DNA from: Flaveria trinervia
Taxonomy: Eukaryota > Streptophyta > Magnoliopsida > Asterales > Asteraceae
DNA length: 64,000 nucleotides
Reading direction: 5' to 3'
NCBI GenBank assembly: GCA_025506515.1
Contig: CM046452.1
Span: 68,426,560 to 68,490,559 of the forward strand
The position numbers and the translations under genes were made by a program. Positions 20,159-32,307 of the stretch are shown here, one piece after another; positions within the stretch are counted from its first letter, which is position 1; the number at the start of each line of letters is the position of its first letter. The notes under the pieces are model-generated. The model ran no database searches, had not been told where the DNA came from, and was given only the letters and a program-made list of their open reading frames with translations.

Positions 20159-22954
20159 ATGGAAGATCAAATGTCAGCCTTTACTGCTGGGAAGGACTCT
20201 AGGATACCGAACCTGCTGTTGCATGAGAGTGAGGTGGGTAATCATAATAAACCACCAAAGCTCTTACGTTAGATGAGTTTCCCCACTGGAAACACGTTTG
20301 AGATCTACCTCAATGGAGTGGATCCGAATCTGTGGGAAGCCATCGAGATTGGATATAGTACACCGGTGGGAGCTGATGGAGTTAAGCTAACGTTGAGGGA
20401 TGACGGACGTGCAGAAAGTTAAATACATGCAGAGAAAGGAGTTTATGCATTGATTACGCAGTCTATTCCTAAAGACATATTCCACTAGTACTCAGAGATT
20501 AGCAGTCCAAGAAACTTTGGAATGAGCTAGAAAGAGGTATGACGGGAATGCTTCATTGAAGGCAATCAAGGCTAAGGAGTTAAAGAAGGAATTTGATAAC
20601 TTCTCATCGATAGGAAACGAGATTTTAGACGATGTTATAGACAGATTCTACCATCTGATGAGTGAACTGCATACACATGGGGTGGCTACTACCATGGAAG
20701 AGAAAGTTACTAACTTTGCAGACGGATTGCCTGAAAAGTGGGCTTCATTCGTGTCTAACCTTCGACATAATGGAATGCTGGCAAAACTGGATATTAATAA
20801 CTTCATTCTTAAGTTGCAAGAAGAGGCACTTAGGATGAAGTACAGAGCTCAGAAGTCTTCGTACAATCAAAATCCAGCTTTGTACAACGCCACGCCTCAA
20901 GCTAATACATCTAGAGCACCTCTCCAGACTGCATTTATGTCTAGCTCATCGGGTCCTTCACATGCGTCTCCTTCAGGATCAGACACGTCGGGACCTTCTT
21001 GTACCCACTATATTGGATCCGAAGCAAGTGCTACTAAACTGAAGACCGAGAATCTCGGTAATGTGACTGTGGAAGTAGCTCGAGAACACATGGATCTTTT
21101 GGCTGCAGTGGTTCATTCTTATGATGAACTTGTTACTGGAAGATTGGAAACTGCCATCTGGCAGACGAGGACTACGAGCAGGTGGATGAAATGGAGCTTG
21201 AGAGGATGGACATAGTGTGGGCCTTAGCTAGTGCTGTCCGGAGGGCAAAGAAGTTTGTAAAACAAACCAGACAGAACTTGGTAGCTACTAAGGATACCAC
21301 ATTTGGCTTTGACAAGAGCAAAGTGACCTGCTTCAACTGTGGAGAGAAGGGGCACTTCAAAGAGATAATGTCAAGCCTAAGAAGATGGGTAACGGGAACC
21401 CGTTCTCGTCCTTCACACTCGTCAAGACAAGCAAGCTACCGGTTCTACTTCATCAAGCAAGGATCCAAAACCTTGACTGCTCATGATGATGAAGGATAGG
21501 ATTGGAGCTTTAGGTTTGTCTCACCAGGGGAATCAAACATTGCAAGTGTAGAAGATATTGACAATGATTCCGCTAGTGAAGAGATCTAGCAGTTGAGATA
21601 GCAATGTCACATAATGAAGAAGCAACTGCATCCGAGCTCAGTTCCAAGCCTAAAGAGGAGACTACCACGTCAAAGACAGAAAAGACAGAATCACCAGAAC
21701 CAGAGACATCTGATGCTGCGTTGATGGCTAACTCTTCTGAATCAACCCAGGTAAGTACTAATGACCAAATGTTTGATAATCATGCTTGTTCTGATTGTGA
21801 TACTTTTAGGAATAGCATAGATGAAAAATTTGCTAGGTTATTAGATCATAATGATAACTTAGTAAAGATTTGCAACTGTGCACTAAGGCTAATAGGCATT
21901 AAAACAAAATGACATAGTATAAAGAAAAGATAGACCTTTTGACTAAATAGCTTAGGGAAACCGAAGTAGTTGCTTTTAACCAAGCTAATGACATTAGGTA
22001 TTATCTAACTCCCTAGAAGACACTAAGAAGCAAAAGGCAGTTCTAGAAGTAGAAGTACATTCATTAAAACAGAAACTGCACAGTTGGACTAGTTCTTCAC
22101 ACATAGTCCAACACTTAGTGAGATAAAGGAACAACGGGGAGGGATTGGGTTATAAAGTGGTTCCACCACCACCTGAGACTTTGATGAACACTAAGACTAG
22201 ACCAATAATAATAATCCCATCAAGGATCATGTGGTGTCTACTCCTCTTGTTAGTGATCCAGATTCCTATGTTCATCTATTGACTCTGGAAACAAACAAAA
22301 GGAGGCCACTTCAAAGGCAAAGGGTAAATTGCCTTGTGTTAATCTGGAAAAGGAATTTGAAAAGGTAACTAAAGTCAGGGTCAAACAGAGTCAAATCAGA
22401 ACCTAAAAAGACTTCTAAGGTTAATCTTTCACATATTTCAAGTCAAAAACCAACTAACCAAAAAGAAAAAGATGTTAAACAGGTTAAAACAGTTAACTTT
22501 GTTAACCAGAGAAACATCCAAAAACCTAGAGTGAGTGATGTTACTAGAGTGTCACACACTTCTCCACAAAGAAAGTTTAATCATAAAGTGATAGCAGGTC
22601 GTGCTACAACTATGGTGAATATGAACACATGCCTCCTATTGTCATTTCTATCAGACACCTAGGAGAAGATTGAACCTCAGGTTTCAAAGCCTAGGTCTTC
22701 TAAGAGGAATTCTCCGACTCCACCTAAAGAACTATTGAACCTAAAATTCAACCTGTAAGTCAGTCGACTGTTTATCACAACAGGCCTTGCACAAATCTGG
22801 ATTATGGAAGGAGAAGACATCCTCTGTGTCTGATAATAATGACAAGAAGGAACCTGAGCTACCCTCATCCTCTAAGGGTCAATGTGGAATTTATGATGTG
22901 TGATGCCTGTGGGAAACCCAAGCCAGTAAGGCTTGGGTTCCTAATCCAAACTAA
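20159..22954 (+). pseudogene. Gag of Copia element E
   Basis: The ATG at 20159 (MEDQMSAFTAGKDSRIPNLLL) starts gag. It contains the capsid-like domain (FEIYLNGVDPNLWEAIEIGY; DDVIDRFYHLMSELHTHGV; DGLPEKWASFVSNLRHNG, best preserved at 20556-21215). A TAG at 20486-20488, in IFH-stop-YSE, is shared with F. The first knuckle CFNCGEKGHFK (21331) has lost its last Cys by frameshift. A long charged spacer follows, then a second knuckle remnant CYNYGEYEH (22607), where the second Cys is Tyr. The C-terminal tail AWVPNPN ends at TAA 22952-22954. Confidence 0.85.
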
Positions 22955-23560
22955 TCCTTTACTTTGTATGTGCAGGGTGTTCGATACAGTGCTGAAACTA
23001 ACACGTGGCTTGTAGACAACGGAGCATCCAGGCACATGACAGGAAACAGGGCTCTTTAATCAAACATCAAGCAATAAAAGGAGGGCATGTTTCGTTTGCT
23101 GGAAACAAGGGAGGCTATATCACAGCCCAAGGAGATTGGGGAATCAGAAAGTTAAGTTTGATAAGGTGAACTACGTTCAACAACTACAAAATAACTTACT
23201 TTCTGTTTCCCAAATATGTGATAAGGGATTTAAAGTCATCTTCGACAACAAGATGTTACGTGCTAAAGAAAGACTATGTGATCCCAGAGGACCAAGTTCT
23301 GATGACTGCTTCAAGATATAAAGACCTTTATGTTTTGGATCTGTCAACAGCTTCTACAATGGATCATGAGGTTCAGTGTTTTCTATCTAAAGCTACTGAG
23401 AAGGATTCCATCTCCTAGCATAGGAGAATGGGACACATTAGTCAATGGAAGATGAATCAGTTGATTCAGAAGGATCTGGCGAGAGGAGTTATGTCAAGAC
23501 TCCAACTTCCTGACTTTTGTGTAGCTTGCAAGAAAGGCAAACAGACAAAGAAGTCTCATA
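22955..23560 (+). pseudogene. Protease and gag-pre-integrase of E
   Basis: After the gag stop, an acceptor-like TGTGCAG (CAG 22973-22975) leads into the protease: TNTWLVDNGASRHMTGN with D-N-G, as in G. Then VNYVQQLQNNLLSVSQICDKG (23168), VIPEDQVLMTASRYKDLYVL and the zinc domain HRRMGHISQWKMNQLIQ with DFCVACKKGKQ. A TAG replaces the Trp before HRRMGH (23417). Confidence 0.85.
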
Positions 23561-24320
23561 CGGAAAAGAAAGTTCATTCAATAGAACTACCTCTTGAACT
23601 TCTTCACATGGATCAGTTTGGTCCAGTCAGTACAAAGAGCATTGCAGGCGACTTGTACTGTTTTGTGGTCCTGATGACTACTCAAGGTTCACTTGGGTAA
23701 TGTTTCTGAAATCCAAATAAGAAACATTTGAGTCATTCAAGGAGTTGGTAACCACACTCGAATCTCTCTACAAGCTGAAGGTTAGACAAGTACGCTCAGA
23801 CAACGGAACAGAATTCAAGAACCAGTGGATGGAGCATACCGCAAGGAAAGGGAATTGTGCATCAATTCATTTTCTGCTACACGCCTCAGATGAATGGCGT
23901 TGCGAGAGAAAGAAAGAAGCTTGATAGAGACAGCACGGACTATGCTGGCAGACTCGAAACTGTCCATCCAATTCTGGAATGAGGCAGTGGCGAATGCATG
24001 TTATACACTGAATCGAGTCCTGATACTCAAGCGCCACGGAAGACATGTTATGAGCTACTATAAAGACGCAAACCGAATTTGGAGTATCTCGAACCATCTG
24101 GCGCGCCGTGCACACTTCTGAAGAAGACACAAGAAGGTAAATTCAGCAAGAAGGCAGATGAAGGAATCTTTCTAGGATACAACATTCGAACAAGCGAGTT
24201 TACAACAACTCAACGGGTCTAGTAGAAGTGTGGTGTAATGTTGACGTTCAGAGATATACCACACCACCTACTGGCAAAGGACCTGCCTACTTTTTCGACT
24301 ACGATGGATTCTTCAAGTCC
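23561..24320 (+). pseudogene. Integrase of E
   Basis: LLHMDQFGPVSTKSIAGDLY carries the first catalytic Asp. A one-base shift at about 23670 breaks VLMTTQGSLG. RSDNGTEFKNQW (about 23797) has the second Asp. The Glu segment, from QMNGVAREKERSLIE, lies at about 23889. Then WNEAVANACYTLNRV (23970) and the C-terminal KKADEGIFLGYN region (24150) follow. At least three frame breaks make it inactive. Confidence 0.85.
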
Positions 24321-24760
24321 TTCAACATCCCTCTCTCTCCCTCGATGACAAGTTAGCTACTAGAATGATGTATGATATCTTAAATACACCATCTAGCTCA
24401 CAAGGAGAATCATCTATTCAGTCAGGGGAAGTAGTTGATGATAGTGACTCCTCCTCTGGAGATGAAGCTGAAGAAGATGACCAGAACAGTCAGGAGGAAC
24501 AGGTTCCAGTTCCTGAAAGTCCACAAGCATCTACAAGTGATGCACCTTCGACTACGGAACCTCAAACTCCAACTACCTCAGATGCAGAACCAAATGTTCA
24601 TAATCTTGGCTCTGAGGTAGCTGTTTCCACTACTCCAGGATCACGATTAAACATCTATCATCCCCTAGAAAATGTCATTGGGGATGTCAGATCAGGAGTA
24701 CAAACCCAATTAGCTTTATTCAGCTGACTACGCCTCAGTTATGGAGAAGGGTTACATTCA
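24321..24760 (+). pseudogene. Acidic linker between integrase and RT of E
   Basis: One open stretch (24365-24727) rich in Asp, Glu, Ser, Thr and Pro (DSSSGDEAEEDDQNSQEEQ), ending with LNIYHPLENVIGDVRSGVQT, the conserved entry into the RT domain. It is probably a flexible linker; no catalytic motif is seen. Confidence 0.7.
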
Positions 24761-25564
24761 TGATGGTGCTTATTGGTGTTTTGTCTTGCAGTTTGAGCCG
24801 AATATGTAGGTGATGCACTAAATGATGAGTCGTGGGTGAGTGCCATGCAAGAAGAACTTCTTCAGTTCAAGAAGTTAGGTGTATGGACTCTGTTTTATAG
24901 ACCTAAAGGTGCTAAATTCATTGGCACCAAATGGGTCTTGAAATGCAAGAAGGATGACCAAGGGGTCATTATCAGGAACAAAGCTCGATTGGTGGTTCAG
25001 GGTTTTCACCAAGTCGAGGGAATTGACTACAATGAGGTGTTTGCACCCGTGGCAAGGATGGAAGCCATTCGTATCTTCCTTGCCTATGCATCGTACATGA
25101 AGATTAAAGTCTATCAATTAGATGTGAAGAGTACATTCCTTCATGGGGAAATCAGAGAAACAGTCTATGTCAGTCAACCCGAGGGATTTGAAGATCCTTA
25201 TCATCGGGATAGAGTCTACAAGCTCGACAAGGCTTTATACGGGCTTCATCAAGCTCCAAGAGCTTGGTATGAGAAACTCTCGACTCATCTTGTGAAACAC
25301 GGCTTTCGCAGGGGAGTCATTGATTGCATGCTGTTCATTAAAGCAAAAGATGGCGACCTACTGCTCGTACAGATCTATGTTGATGACATAATCTTCGGTT
25401 CAAAGAACGAAGAGTTATGCAAAGAGTTTGAAGCAGTTATGAAGAAAGAGTTTGAGATGAGTGCTATGGGGGAGATGAGTTCTTTCTTTCTGGGTTACAG
25501 GTGGATCAGACACCAAATGGGATCTTTCTACATCAGACGTAGGAGACATTCTCAGTCGTTTTGA
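24761..25564 (+). pseudogene. Reverse transcriptase of E, long open part
   Basis: From 24836, 242 residues are open. All RVT_2 landmarks are present in order: GTKWVLKCKKDDQG, ARLVVQGFHQVEGIDY, FAPVARMEAIR, YQLDVKSTFLHGEI, VYKLDKALYGLHQAPRAWY and QIYVDDIIFGS (YVDD at 25377-25388). The usual Ala of VKSAFL is Thr. The frame breaks at about 25490 (MGEMSSFFLGYRW), just before RNase H. This is the best RT copy in the window. Confidence 0.9.
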
Positions 25565-25565
25565 C

Positions 25566-26290
25566 ATGGAGAATGCATTTGCTGCTGGGACTCCACTTGC
25601 TATGAATCACGACATAGCACCTGATGAAAATGGAGATCTTGTAGATGCCATGATGTATCGAGGAATGATTGGATCCCTCATTTATCTCACTGCCTCAAGA
25701 CCTGATATCATGTATGCTACATGTTTATGTTCTAGATATCAGGCTAAGCCTAAGGTCAACCATCTGATCGGGTTCAAAAGGATTTTTCGTTATCTGAAGG
25801 GTACACCCACACTTGGGTTGTGGTATCCTCATGATGATGACTTTGAGCTCACGGCGTATAGTGACTCGGATTACGGAGGCTACAAGATGAACTACAAGTC
25901 TACATCCGCAGGGTGTCAATTCTTTGGGAGAAGACTAGTTACTTGGCAGTGTAAGAAGCAGACATCGGTTGCATTGTCAACCTGTGAAGCCGAATATGTT
26001 ACTGCTGCAAGTTGCTATTCACAAATCATCTAGATTCAACAGCAAATGCGGGATTACGGTTTAAAGTTCCCCTCTACTCCTATTTGTGTTGATAACTCTG
26101 CTGCAATTGCAGTAACTAAAAATCCGGTCCAACATCCGAAGACCAAACATATCGGTATCAATACCATTTCATAAGAGACTGTTAATTGATGTGGTAAAAA
26201 TTAATACTGATTTTCAACAACGCTGACCTCTATACTAAAGCCTTTGATAAACCACGTTTTCAATATTTGCTAGAGGTCAATGGCGTTAAA
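25566..26290 (+). pseudogene. RNase H of E
   Basis: 155 residues open from 25566: MMYRGMIGSLIYLTASRPDIM, AYSDSDYGGYKMNYKSTSAGC and STCEAEYVTAASC carry the acidic residues. A TAG replaces Trp at 26031-26033 (SQII-stop-IQQQM), where G keeps Trp. The text continues with VDNSAAIAVTKNPVQHPK and ADLYTKAFDK to about 26290 with one frameshift. Confidence 0.88.
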
Positions 26291-27890
26291 AAGAAAGTGA
26301 GGTTATTCCTGATGATGATAATGTGTAGTCTGATGTAGTTTAGTTACAGTTTTCTTTTTTATTTTTTTTTATTTGTTTTTTAGTCTGTTTAATTTAAACT
26401 CATGTTATTTTGTTATTTATTAAAATCCTAAAATAATTAAACCAGTTATGATTTTAGTATTTTAGGGGAGAATTTTCAGCAAGTAACATTTAAAAAAAAA
26501 CGAGGGAGAAGGAGTGGATAGCTCATATAAGGTAGACCGTAACTGTGATACCAATTCAAACCCTTTGGAAAATGATAGTATACAGGAACAAATCAAGAGG
26601 GACTGTAAAATTCAAATTTAGAAAAGATGCAAAGATTCAAAGTATATCTGTGTAGTCTAAGCAATATAAAAGGGAAGATGATAGAAAACTGGTAACTCCT
26701 AAGGCAACACAACGAGAGTAGACCTAGAGGTTGCTAGACCACAAATGATATGTCAGTAGATTCAACACAATAGATGATTAGACTTGACTGGTGATTTCAA
26801 GATCAAACTAAGTTGTTCAACTGACTGTGTGGGCTTCCATCTTATCACTTGTTAACACAGTCAACAATATTAAATTAAGGGGAAATGAGCATGTAAACGC
26901 CACAAATGTGTGCGGATGACCATACATAGAGCAAAGCAAGAAAAATGAAAGACAAATGCTATAAAGCTAATGACTTATGTTTTGGTGCATTTTGTGCAAA
27001 ATAATATTAAGCTGCTCTAACAAGGAGATAGGTTGTGTGCCTCTCTGCTGTGCGATGGCATTGAACTGAGGATAAGCATACCTAGATATTCTAGAATTCA
27101 TTATTGTTTTCCCCTCTCTGCTGTGCGATGGCACTGACCTGAGGATGGGCTTCTCTTTGAAAGCTCTAAGAATAGTCTCTCCTTGTAATAATACCCGTAG
27201 ACTGCTCAAAAGATCCTGAGGAATGTTGATTACCATATAAGTGTGGGATCCACAAATGTTAGTTGAAATAATTAAACCTAAAACAATCACCAGTTTGTGT
27301 CAAAAGTCTATGTATGGATTTAAGTGGACAAACATATTGACAATCATTGTGGCTGCAATTCTTGAAAGTTCAAATCAATGTGGTAATCTAAGAGTTCCAG
27401 TATGATTTCCTAAGTTGCTAACGACTCTGGATGAACACCAAGAATTGAGCATCAAAAGATTTTGATAACAAGTCCAAAATGATTTGACTTGCATGTATGA
27501 TTCCAAAATTGAATTGGTCTAGGTATGGTCAATCTAAGTTGAGGCTGTCTATTCCGGAACCAAATCCAGTAGATTTCCATCTCAGGACTTATCTCTCACA
27601 AAAAGCAAAAACAAATCTTATTTTTATTCTTTAGTTTAATTTTCTAATTTAGTTAGTCGTTTTAGTTTGTTTGTTTGTCGGACTACATCAGGAAAATCAG
27701 TAAGGGATCAACTCACTAAAAGGGTCATGTCTGAGATGACCACATTGTGTTAAAAGTTAAAACAGTCACGTCTAAGGTGATCAAAAGTTTTCAAGTCAAA
27801 ACGATCATGTCTGAGATGATCAATGTTCATAACGTTAATTTCTACAATTAAGGGGTTTTAAAAGTTAAATATTCAAATTGGCAGAAAATT
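26291..27890 (+). other. Non-coding interval after pol of E
   Basis: About 1.6 kb without coding sequence, AT-rich. It holds a direct repeat, CCTCTCTGCTGTGCGATGGC, at about 27039 and 27114, and repeats of the type GTCATGTCTGAGATGA (27725-27815). Its first half is homologous to 16561-17349 of G. Confidence 0.6.
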
Positions 27891-27894
27891 AAAT

Positions 27895-28165
27895 AAGTAT
27901 GACCCATTCACACGAATGGACCATACGTATGGACCAATCATACGAATGGAAGCCATTCGTACGAATGGACCATGAATATGGACCATCCAACCGAATGGCC
28001 CATACGATTGGCCCAGTCGGACGCTTAAGGGCGGATGAGTGATCCAGTCACACGACTGGACTAGTCGGACGACTGAAGAAGGACGACTGAAACCAATCGC
28101 ATGACTGAGTTCCACTCGCACGACTGAAAGGTGCGTATTGCTCAGTCGCACGATTGAATATAGGG
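27895..28165 (+). repeat. Palindrome cluster between pol and aORF of E
   Basis: Dense short palindromes of the LTR type: CCATTCGTACGAATGG (perfect, 27953-27968), CCATACGTATGG, CAGTCACACGACTGG, CAGTCGGACGACTGA, CAGTCGCACGATTGA. It ends a few bases before a TATA box. A second cluster (28555-28800, with exact TCAGTCGCACGACTGA at 28725-28740) lies further downstream. Confidence 0.85.
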
Positions 28166-28169
28166 TTAG

Positions 28170-28177
28170 TATAAATA
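28170..28177 (+). promoter_or_regulatory. Candidate internal TATA box upstream of the aORF of E
   Basis: TATAAATA in the context TATAAATAGAGGGGG, directly after the palindrome cluster, as in the LTR, where TATAAATA follows the same palindromes. The aORF starts about 730 bases downstream. The leader includes a donor-like CAG|GTAATT at 28313-28320 and an acceptor-like TTTTCTTAG ending at 28856, so a leader intron is possible. Confidence 0.5.
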
Positions 28178-28903
28178 GAGGGGGAGTCGGTCGCAGAGAT
28201 TCACCACCCTCAAATTAACCCTGAATCGCACGACTTAACGCCACTCTGCCAAATTTCATTTGATCTCTAAATCCCCCCGTTTCTTGATTACTGACCATAT
28301 ACATCGACTCTACAGGTAATTTACGGTAAAGAACCACTCCCATAACTTTCAATTTGATGCAAAATCGGTACATTCGAACTCGCAAAAGAACCGAGACTTA
28401 AGTGACTAAATAACCTAACTAAATGACTCAAACAAAAGAAATAAGATGTTAGGTGTTATAAGAATGTATTGCGAGTCAAATGAACCAGACAACGATGTCT
28501 ATAACTCAAAAGTAGTGAAAAAGTGAATTTGAATTGAACAGTCAGTACATCATGCGAATGGACAGCTTGATGAATTCAGTCGCACTGAAGGGTGCACTGC
28601 TGAAACGCACGACTGAACTGCGTATGAAGTTCGATCGCACGACTGATGAATGCATGTGTAACGCCGCATGGTGGTACGGGTATATAGATTGAGCCCAGTC
28701 GCACACTCAGTGGTACGCATGGGATCAGTCGCACGACTGAACCCCATTCGCACTGTTCTCAATCGCACACTGAATCTCTCGCACGACTGATCATCGCCAT
28801 CTCAATCGCATAACAAAAGATTTTCTTCAAGTTTAAGTGTTTCATGATTTTCTTAGCCAATGGTACTAACGTTTACTATCTTTGTGTAACCGATGGCGAG
28901 TCG

Positions 28904-31900
28904 ATGGACTATGGCACGAAGCACAATATATGTGCTCGTCTGGATTTGACATCCAGAAACGCTGCTGATTTTTCTGGCATCATCACATTTCAACTGAGAT
29001 CGAGGATTGCACATGCCATATCTACTCCATGTACTCCGTATCGATCCATTCAGCAGGCCTTCTGGGAAGGCGCTATAGTTGATAGATCGTCTGAGCCTTA
29101 TTGCATCAGAAGTACCATCTTTGGAGAGGCTATTACTATCTCAGAGGAGGATCTAAGGATCGTATTACAGTTTGGGGATGACACTAATGTGCCGACTCGA
29201 TTACACCCCTCACAGTCAGAGGATGCTTTCTTAGAGCCAAGTACTCTGGGGACATCAATGCTAGGGTACTCACAAGAGTAACCTCTGTCCCCAGTTTAAG
29301 TATCTTGCGCACGTGCTGCTTAGTGCATAGCTTCCAGGAAGGGAGGTTTTGATGAGCTATCCGACCAGATACAGAACGGTATGTTGTGTTGGTGCTGAAC
29401 CACCGTTCAGCTTCTCCAAGATGATCTTCACCTACCTGGTGAAGAACATCGAGGGGAAAGGGAAGGAGGGCTTCTGTATGTACCCCGAGATTTATGCAGA
29501 TGATCATAGATCAGAAGCTTCCCTCCTTGCCGAAGGAGAAGGAGGATGCGGTAGTCCTCGAGGTGATGGATGACACTACCTTGGGGAGGATGAAGGTGTA
29601 CAGGGGGAAGCAAGTGAAACCCTCTGTCAGGAGATTGTTTGGGCATCTAGCCCGGGAGGACTACGTGGTGCCAACAAAGAGAAAGTGGCGCCATGATGAT
29701 AGTGACTCTGATGTGGAGCAGATTGCTCTACCCACCCATGACTCAGATGATGATGAATGGGGATGCTGGAGACGGTATGCCTATTCCACCTAAAGGCACT
29801 GTGTCTGATGTTGTACCTCCAGTGTCCGTCCCAGCTGGAGAAGTAGCCGAGTCAGCTGGATTCCATCAGGATTTTGTTCATGGTGCGGAGGAGGAGGAGG
29901 AGTCGGATGAGGAGCCCCTAACGTGAACTGTGGGAAGCAAAGTTGTTCCCACAGAACATGGGCTAAGGGTGGTTGGTGAACACCCGAGAGACTCCGGAGA
30001 GACTGATAGTGACCCAAGCTATGCATCGGGGTCAGCAGGCAGGGTTGTAGGGGGAGCATCCACCTCAACATGGACGAGGAGGAAGAGGATGGCTAAGCCC
30101 CATGGCCAGAAGAAAAAGAAGCGTCGGTTGACCTTCGTCACCACCACAGCCACCACATCCACCACAACCACCACATCCACCACAGCTACCACAGCCACCA
30201 CATCCACCACAGCTACCACAACCACCACCATACCTCCCACCACAGTACAGATTCCATCCACCACCATATCCTTTACTCCCACATCACCTCCACCATTTCA
30301 CAGACCTATCTTCACTACAGTCACCACCACCACCACTTCACACCAAGTAGGACCCTCAGCCCATCCCTCACATACTTATGGATCACCTCTACCTCCAATC
30401 GGGGTAGAGGAACAGCTGTCTGCGCTCAACAGGATGGTGATGCGCTTACTGGTGCAGATGAGGAGAAGGCGGCCCAGATCCGCCAGCTTACTGACCTGAC
30501 TACTGCACAATCTCACCAGATTGCAGAGCATGCTCTAGTTATAGAGGAGCAGGCCCAACAGATGGCTGCTCAAAGCACTGAGATAGCCCAACTCCAAGCA
30601 TATAGTGTCCATCAAGCAAGAAGATAGAGGAGTTGGAGGAGGCAAAGAAGACTATCATGTTAAGCTGAAAGGATCTAAGGAGGATCCCTTGAAGATCAAG
30701 GAAGGGACGGAGATGATGATGATGAAGATGAGATGAGGATGATAGAGTGATACAGAGGAGAATGAGGAAACCGAAGGAGATAGGACATAGGAGAAGGACG
30801 ATGATGATGAAGCACAAGGAGGGGATGCAGCTGCATCGGCCTCTGCTTCAGGTCAAGAGAAAAGGACAAAGAACAGACAGACCAACCAGCTTCTACTTCT
30901 GCTCCTCCAAGTGATGAGACGATGATACAGGATAAAAGTAAAGACTAGATGTTTATGTATTTATTTACTTTTGTATTTGAATCCTGTATTGAAACGATGT
31001 ATTGAATGTTTTATATTAGTTAATGCATTTCTGTTTGATTAATTACTAATGATTTATGTGTTGAATGTTTAAATCAAACAGATCAAAATTACCAAAGAGA
31101 TGAGTTTGATGTTGCTCCCCTTCAGCAGGTCAAGACTCGGCTAACAATGATTCTTGATCTGTAAGGGATTGTTAGGAGGTCAGTGAATTATACCCCTGAA
31201 GAAGGGGAAATAATTCATGACCTATCAAACGAGCAACTTGCAAAGCTTTTCAAGCTAAATCCAGATGAGATAGTGAAAGATGCTCCGACATGCGATTCAA
31301 CTAGTGACCAAGAGCTCAACGATGTTGATGAAGTCGAGATCGAAGATGTCACTGCTGAGGATTACCCTCAGTACGCTGACAATGAGGGTAATGTGGTCCC
31401 CATCTGGGTGAATCCCTTGTCAGCGATACTTTTGAGGTGTTGAACAAGATGGAGCAAGAAACAGAGAAAGCAGTAGGAAAAGCCCAAGCCTCAAATGATG
31501 ATGTCGACATTCGAAAGGCTGAGTGGGCTGCATGTTTTGAAGAAGTTAGAGCCAAATGTGCTGCACCAAAGAAGGATGCCTACACCAACTCTACAAAGTC
31601 AAGAAACATCACAAGGTGTCAGGAAGGATCATAGCATGGGCATATTTTGAGGATCTTAATGCTTATGCTATTAAGAGAGAACAGGGCATAGAGTACTTCA
31701 GATTCCCACATGATCTGAAGATACTACCAGTTTTGAGCTCAACCAGCTGGCTAAGCTAAAGCTTTTGTATGCTGAACGAGGAAGATGTCAGGCTGGTTTA
31801 AGGCTGGCCTAAAGAAGGAGTACCATACCAGATGGGTTAACTTCAGACCCCAATAGCCTACTATGTATATCTGAAGGTCTGAGGTTGATACCATTACTTG

Positions 31901-32294
31901 CAAGCCCAAGATAGTGTTAAAGTGGAATCCTCCACGCACAATGTCAAGAATCCCACTCAGGGAAATGCCACCGGACTTCACTCCACATTTTAAGTGGTGG
32001 TACTACGATTGGAGAACAGCTGAAGCGGTCATAGTCCTAAGCAAAGTGGGACAAATGGATACGATCAGGGTATTCCACCCGATGTGGCTTACAAACTTGT
32101 CGGATAATGATGTCTATACGCTATAGAAGTGGCTACTGTTCTATGATACGTAAGATATTGTACAAGCTCTCCAGTTCCAGAACGTTATATGACTCTGCTT
32201 CGCGTTTGAGATTCACACGGGAGTCACAAAAGAGGAAAATTACAAGAAATACAAGGAGGTTATGCAGAAAACAAGAGATTAGAGAGATCTAGGT
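28904..32294 (+). pseudogene. Accessory ORF (aORF) of element E
   Basis: Chosen start: ATG at 28904 (MDYGTKHNICARLD), which aligns with MKLKTRHNCVAYLT near the aORF start of A; the frame is open upstream to 28844. The first part, to 29281, is intact: ISTPCTPYRSIQQAFWEGA, FGEAITISEEDLRIVLQFGD. Then come FSFSKMIFTYLVKNIEGKGKEGF (29411), LPSLPKEKEDAVV (29514), a Thr-rich tract (30139-30240), a helical Gln/Glu-rich part, and at the C-end FTPHFKWWYYDWRTAEAVIV (31979) and FHPMWLTNLSDNDVYTL. Frameshifts and stops are frequent. The function is unknown; the family resemblance to A and B is clear from the N-terminal half. Confidence 0.6.
30139..30240 (+). repeat. ACC/ACA-rich low-complexity tract coding Thr-rich stretch
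   Basis: Tandem CCACCACATCCACCACAG-like units inside the aORF of E, encoding almost pure Thr with Ala and Ser. It is long-read slippage-prone and probably variable between copies. Confidence 0.8.
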
Positions 32295-32307
32295 CCAAGG
32301 GGGAGTT
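32295..32307 (+). other. Polypurine tract of E
   Basis: AAGGGGGAGTT directly before the 3' LTR. Confidence 0.85.

Noticed and set aside
30019..30282. Val-rich open frame on the minus strand
   Set aside because: Shadow of the ACC-rich low-complexity tract coding Thr on the plus strand.
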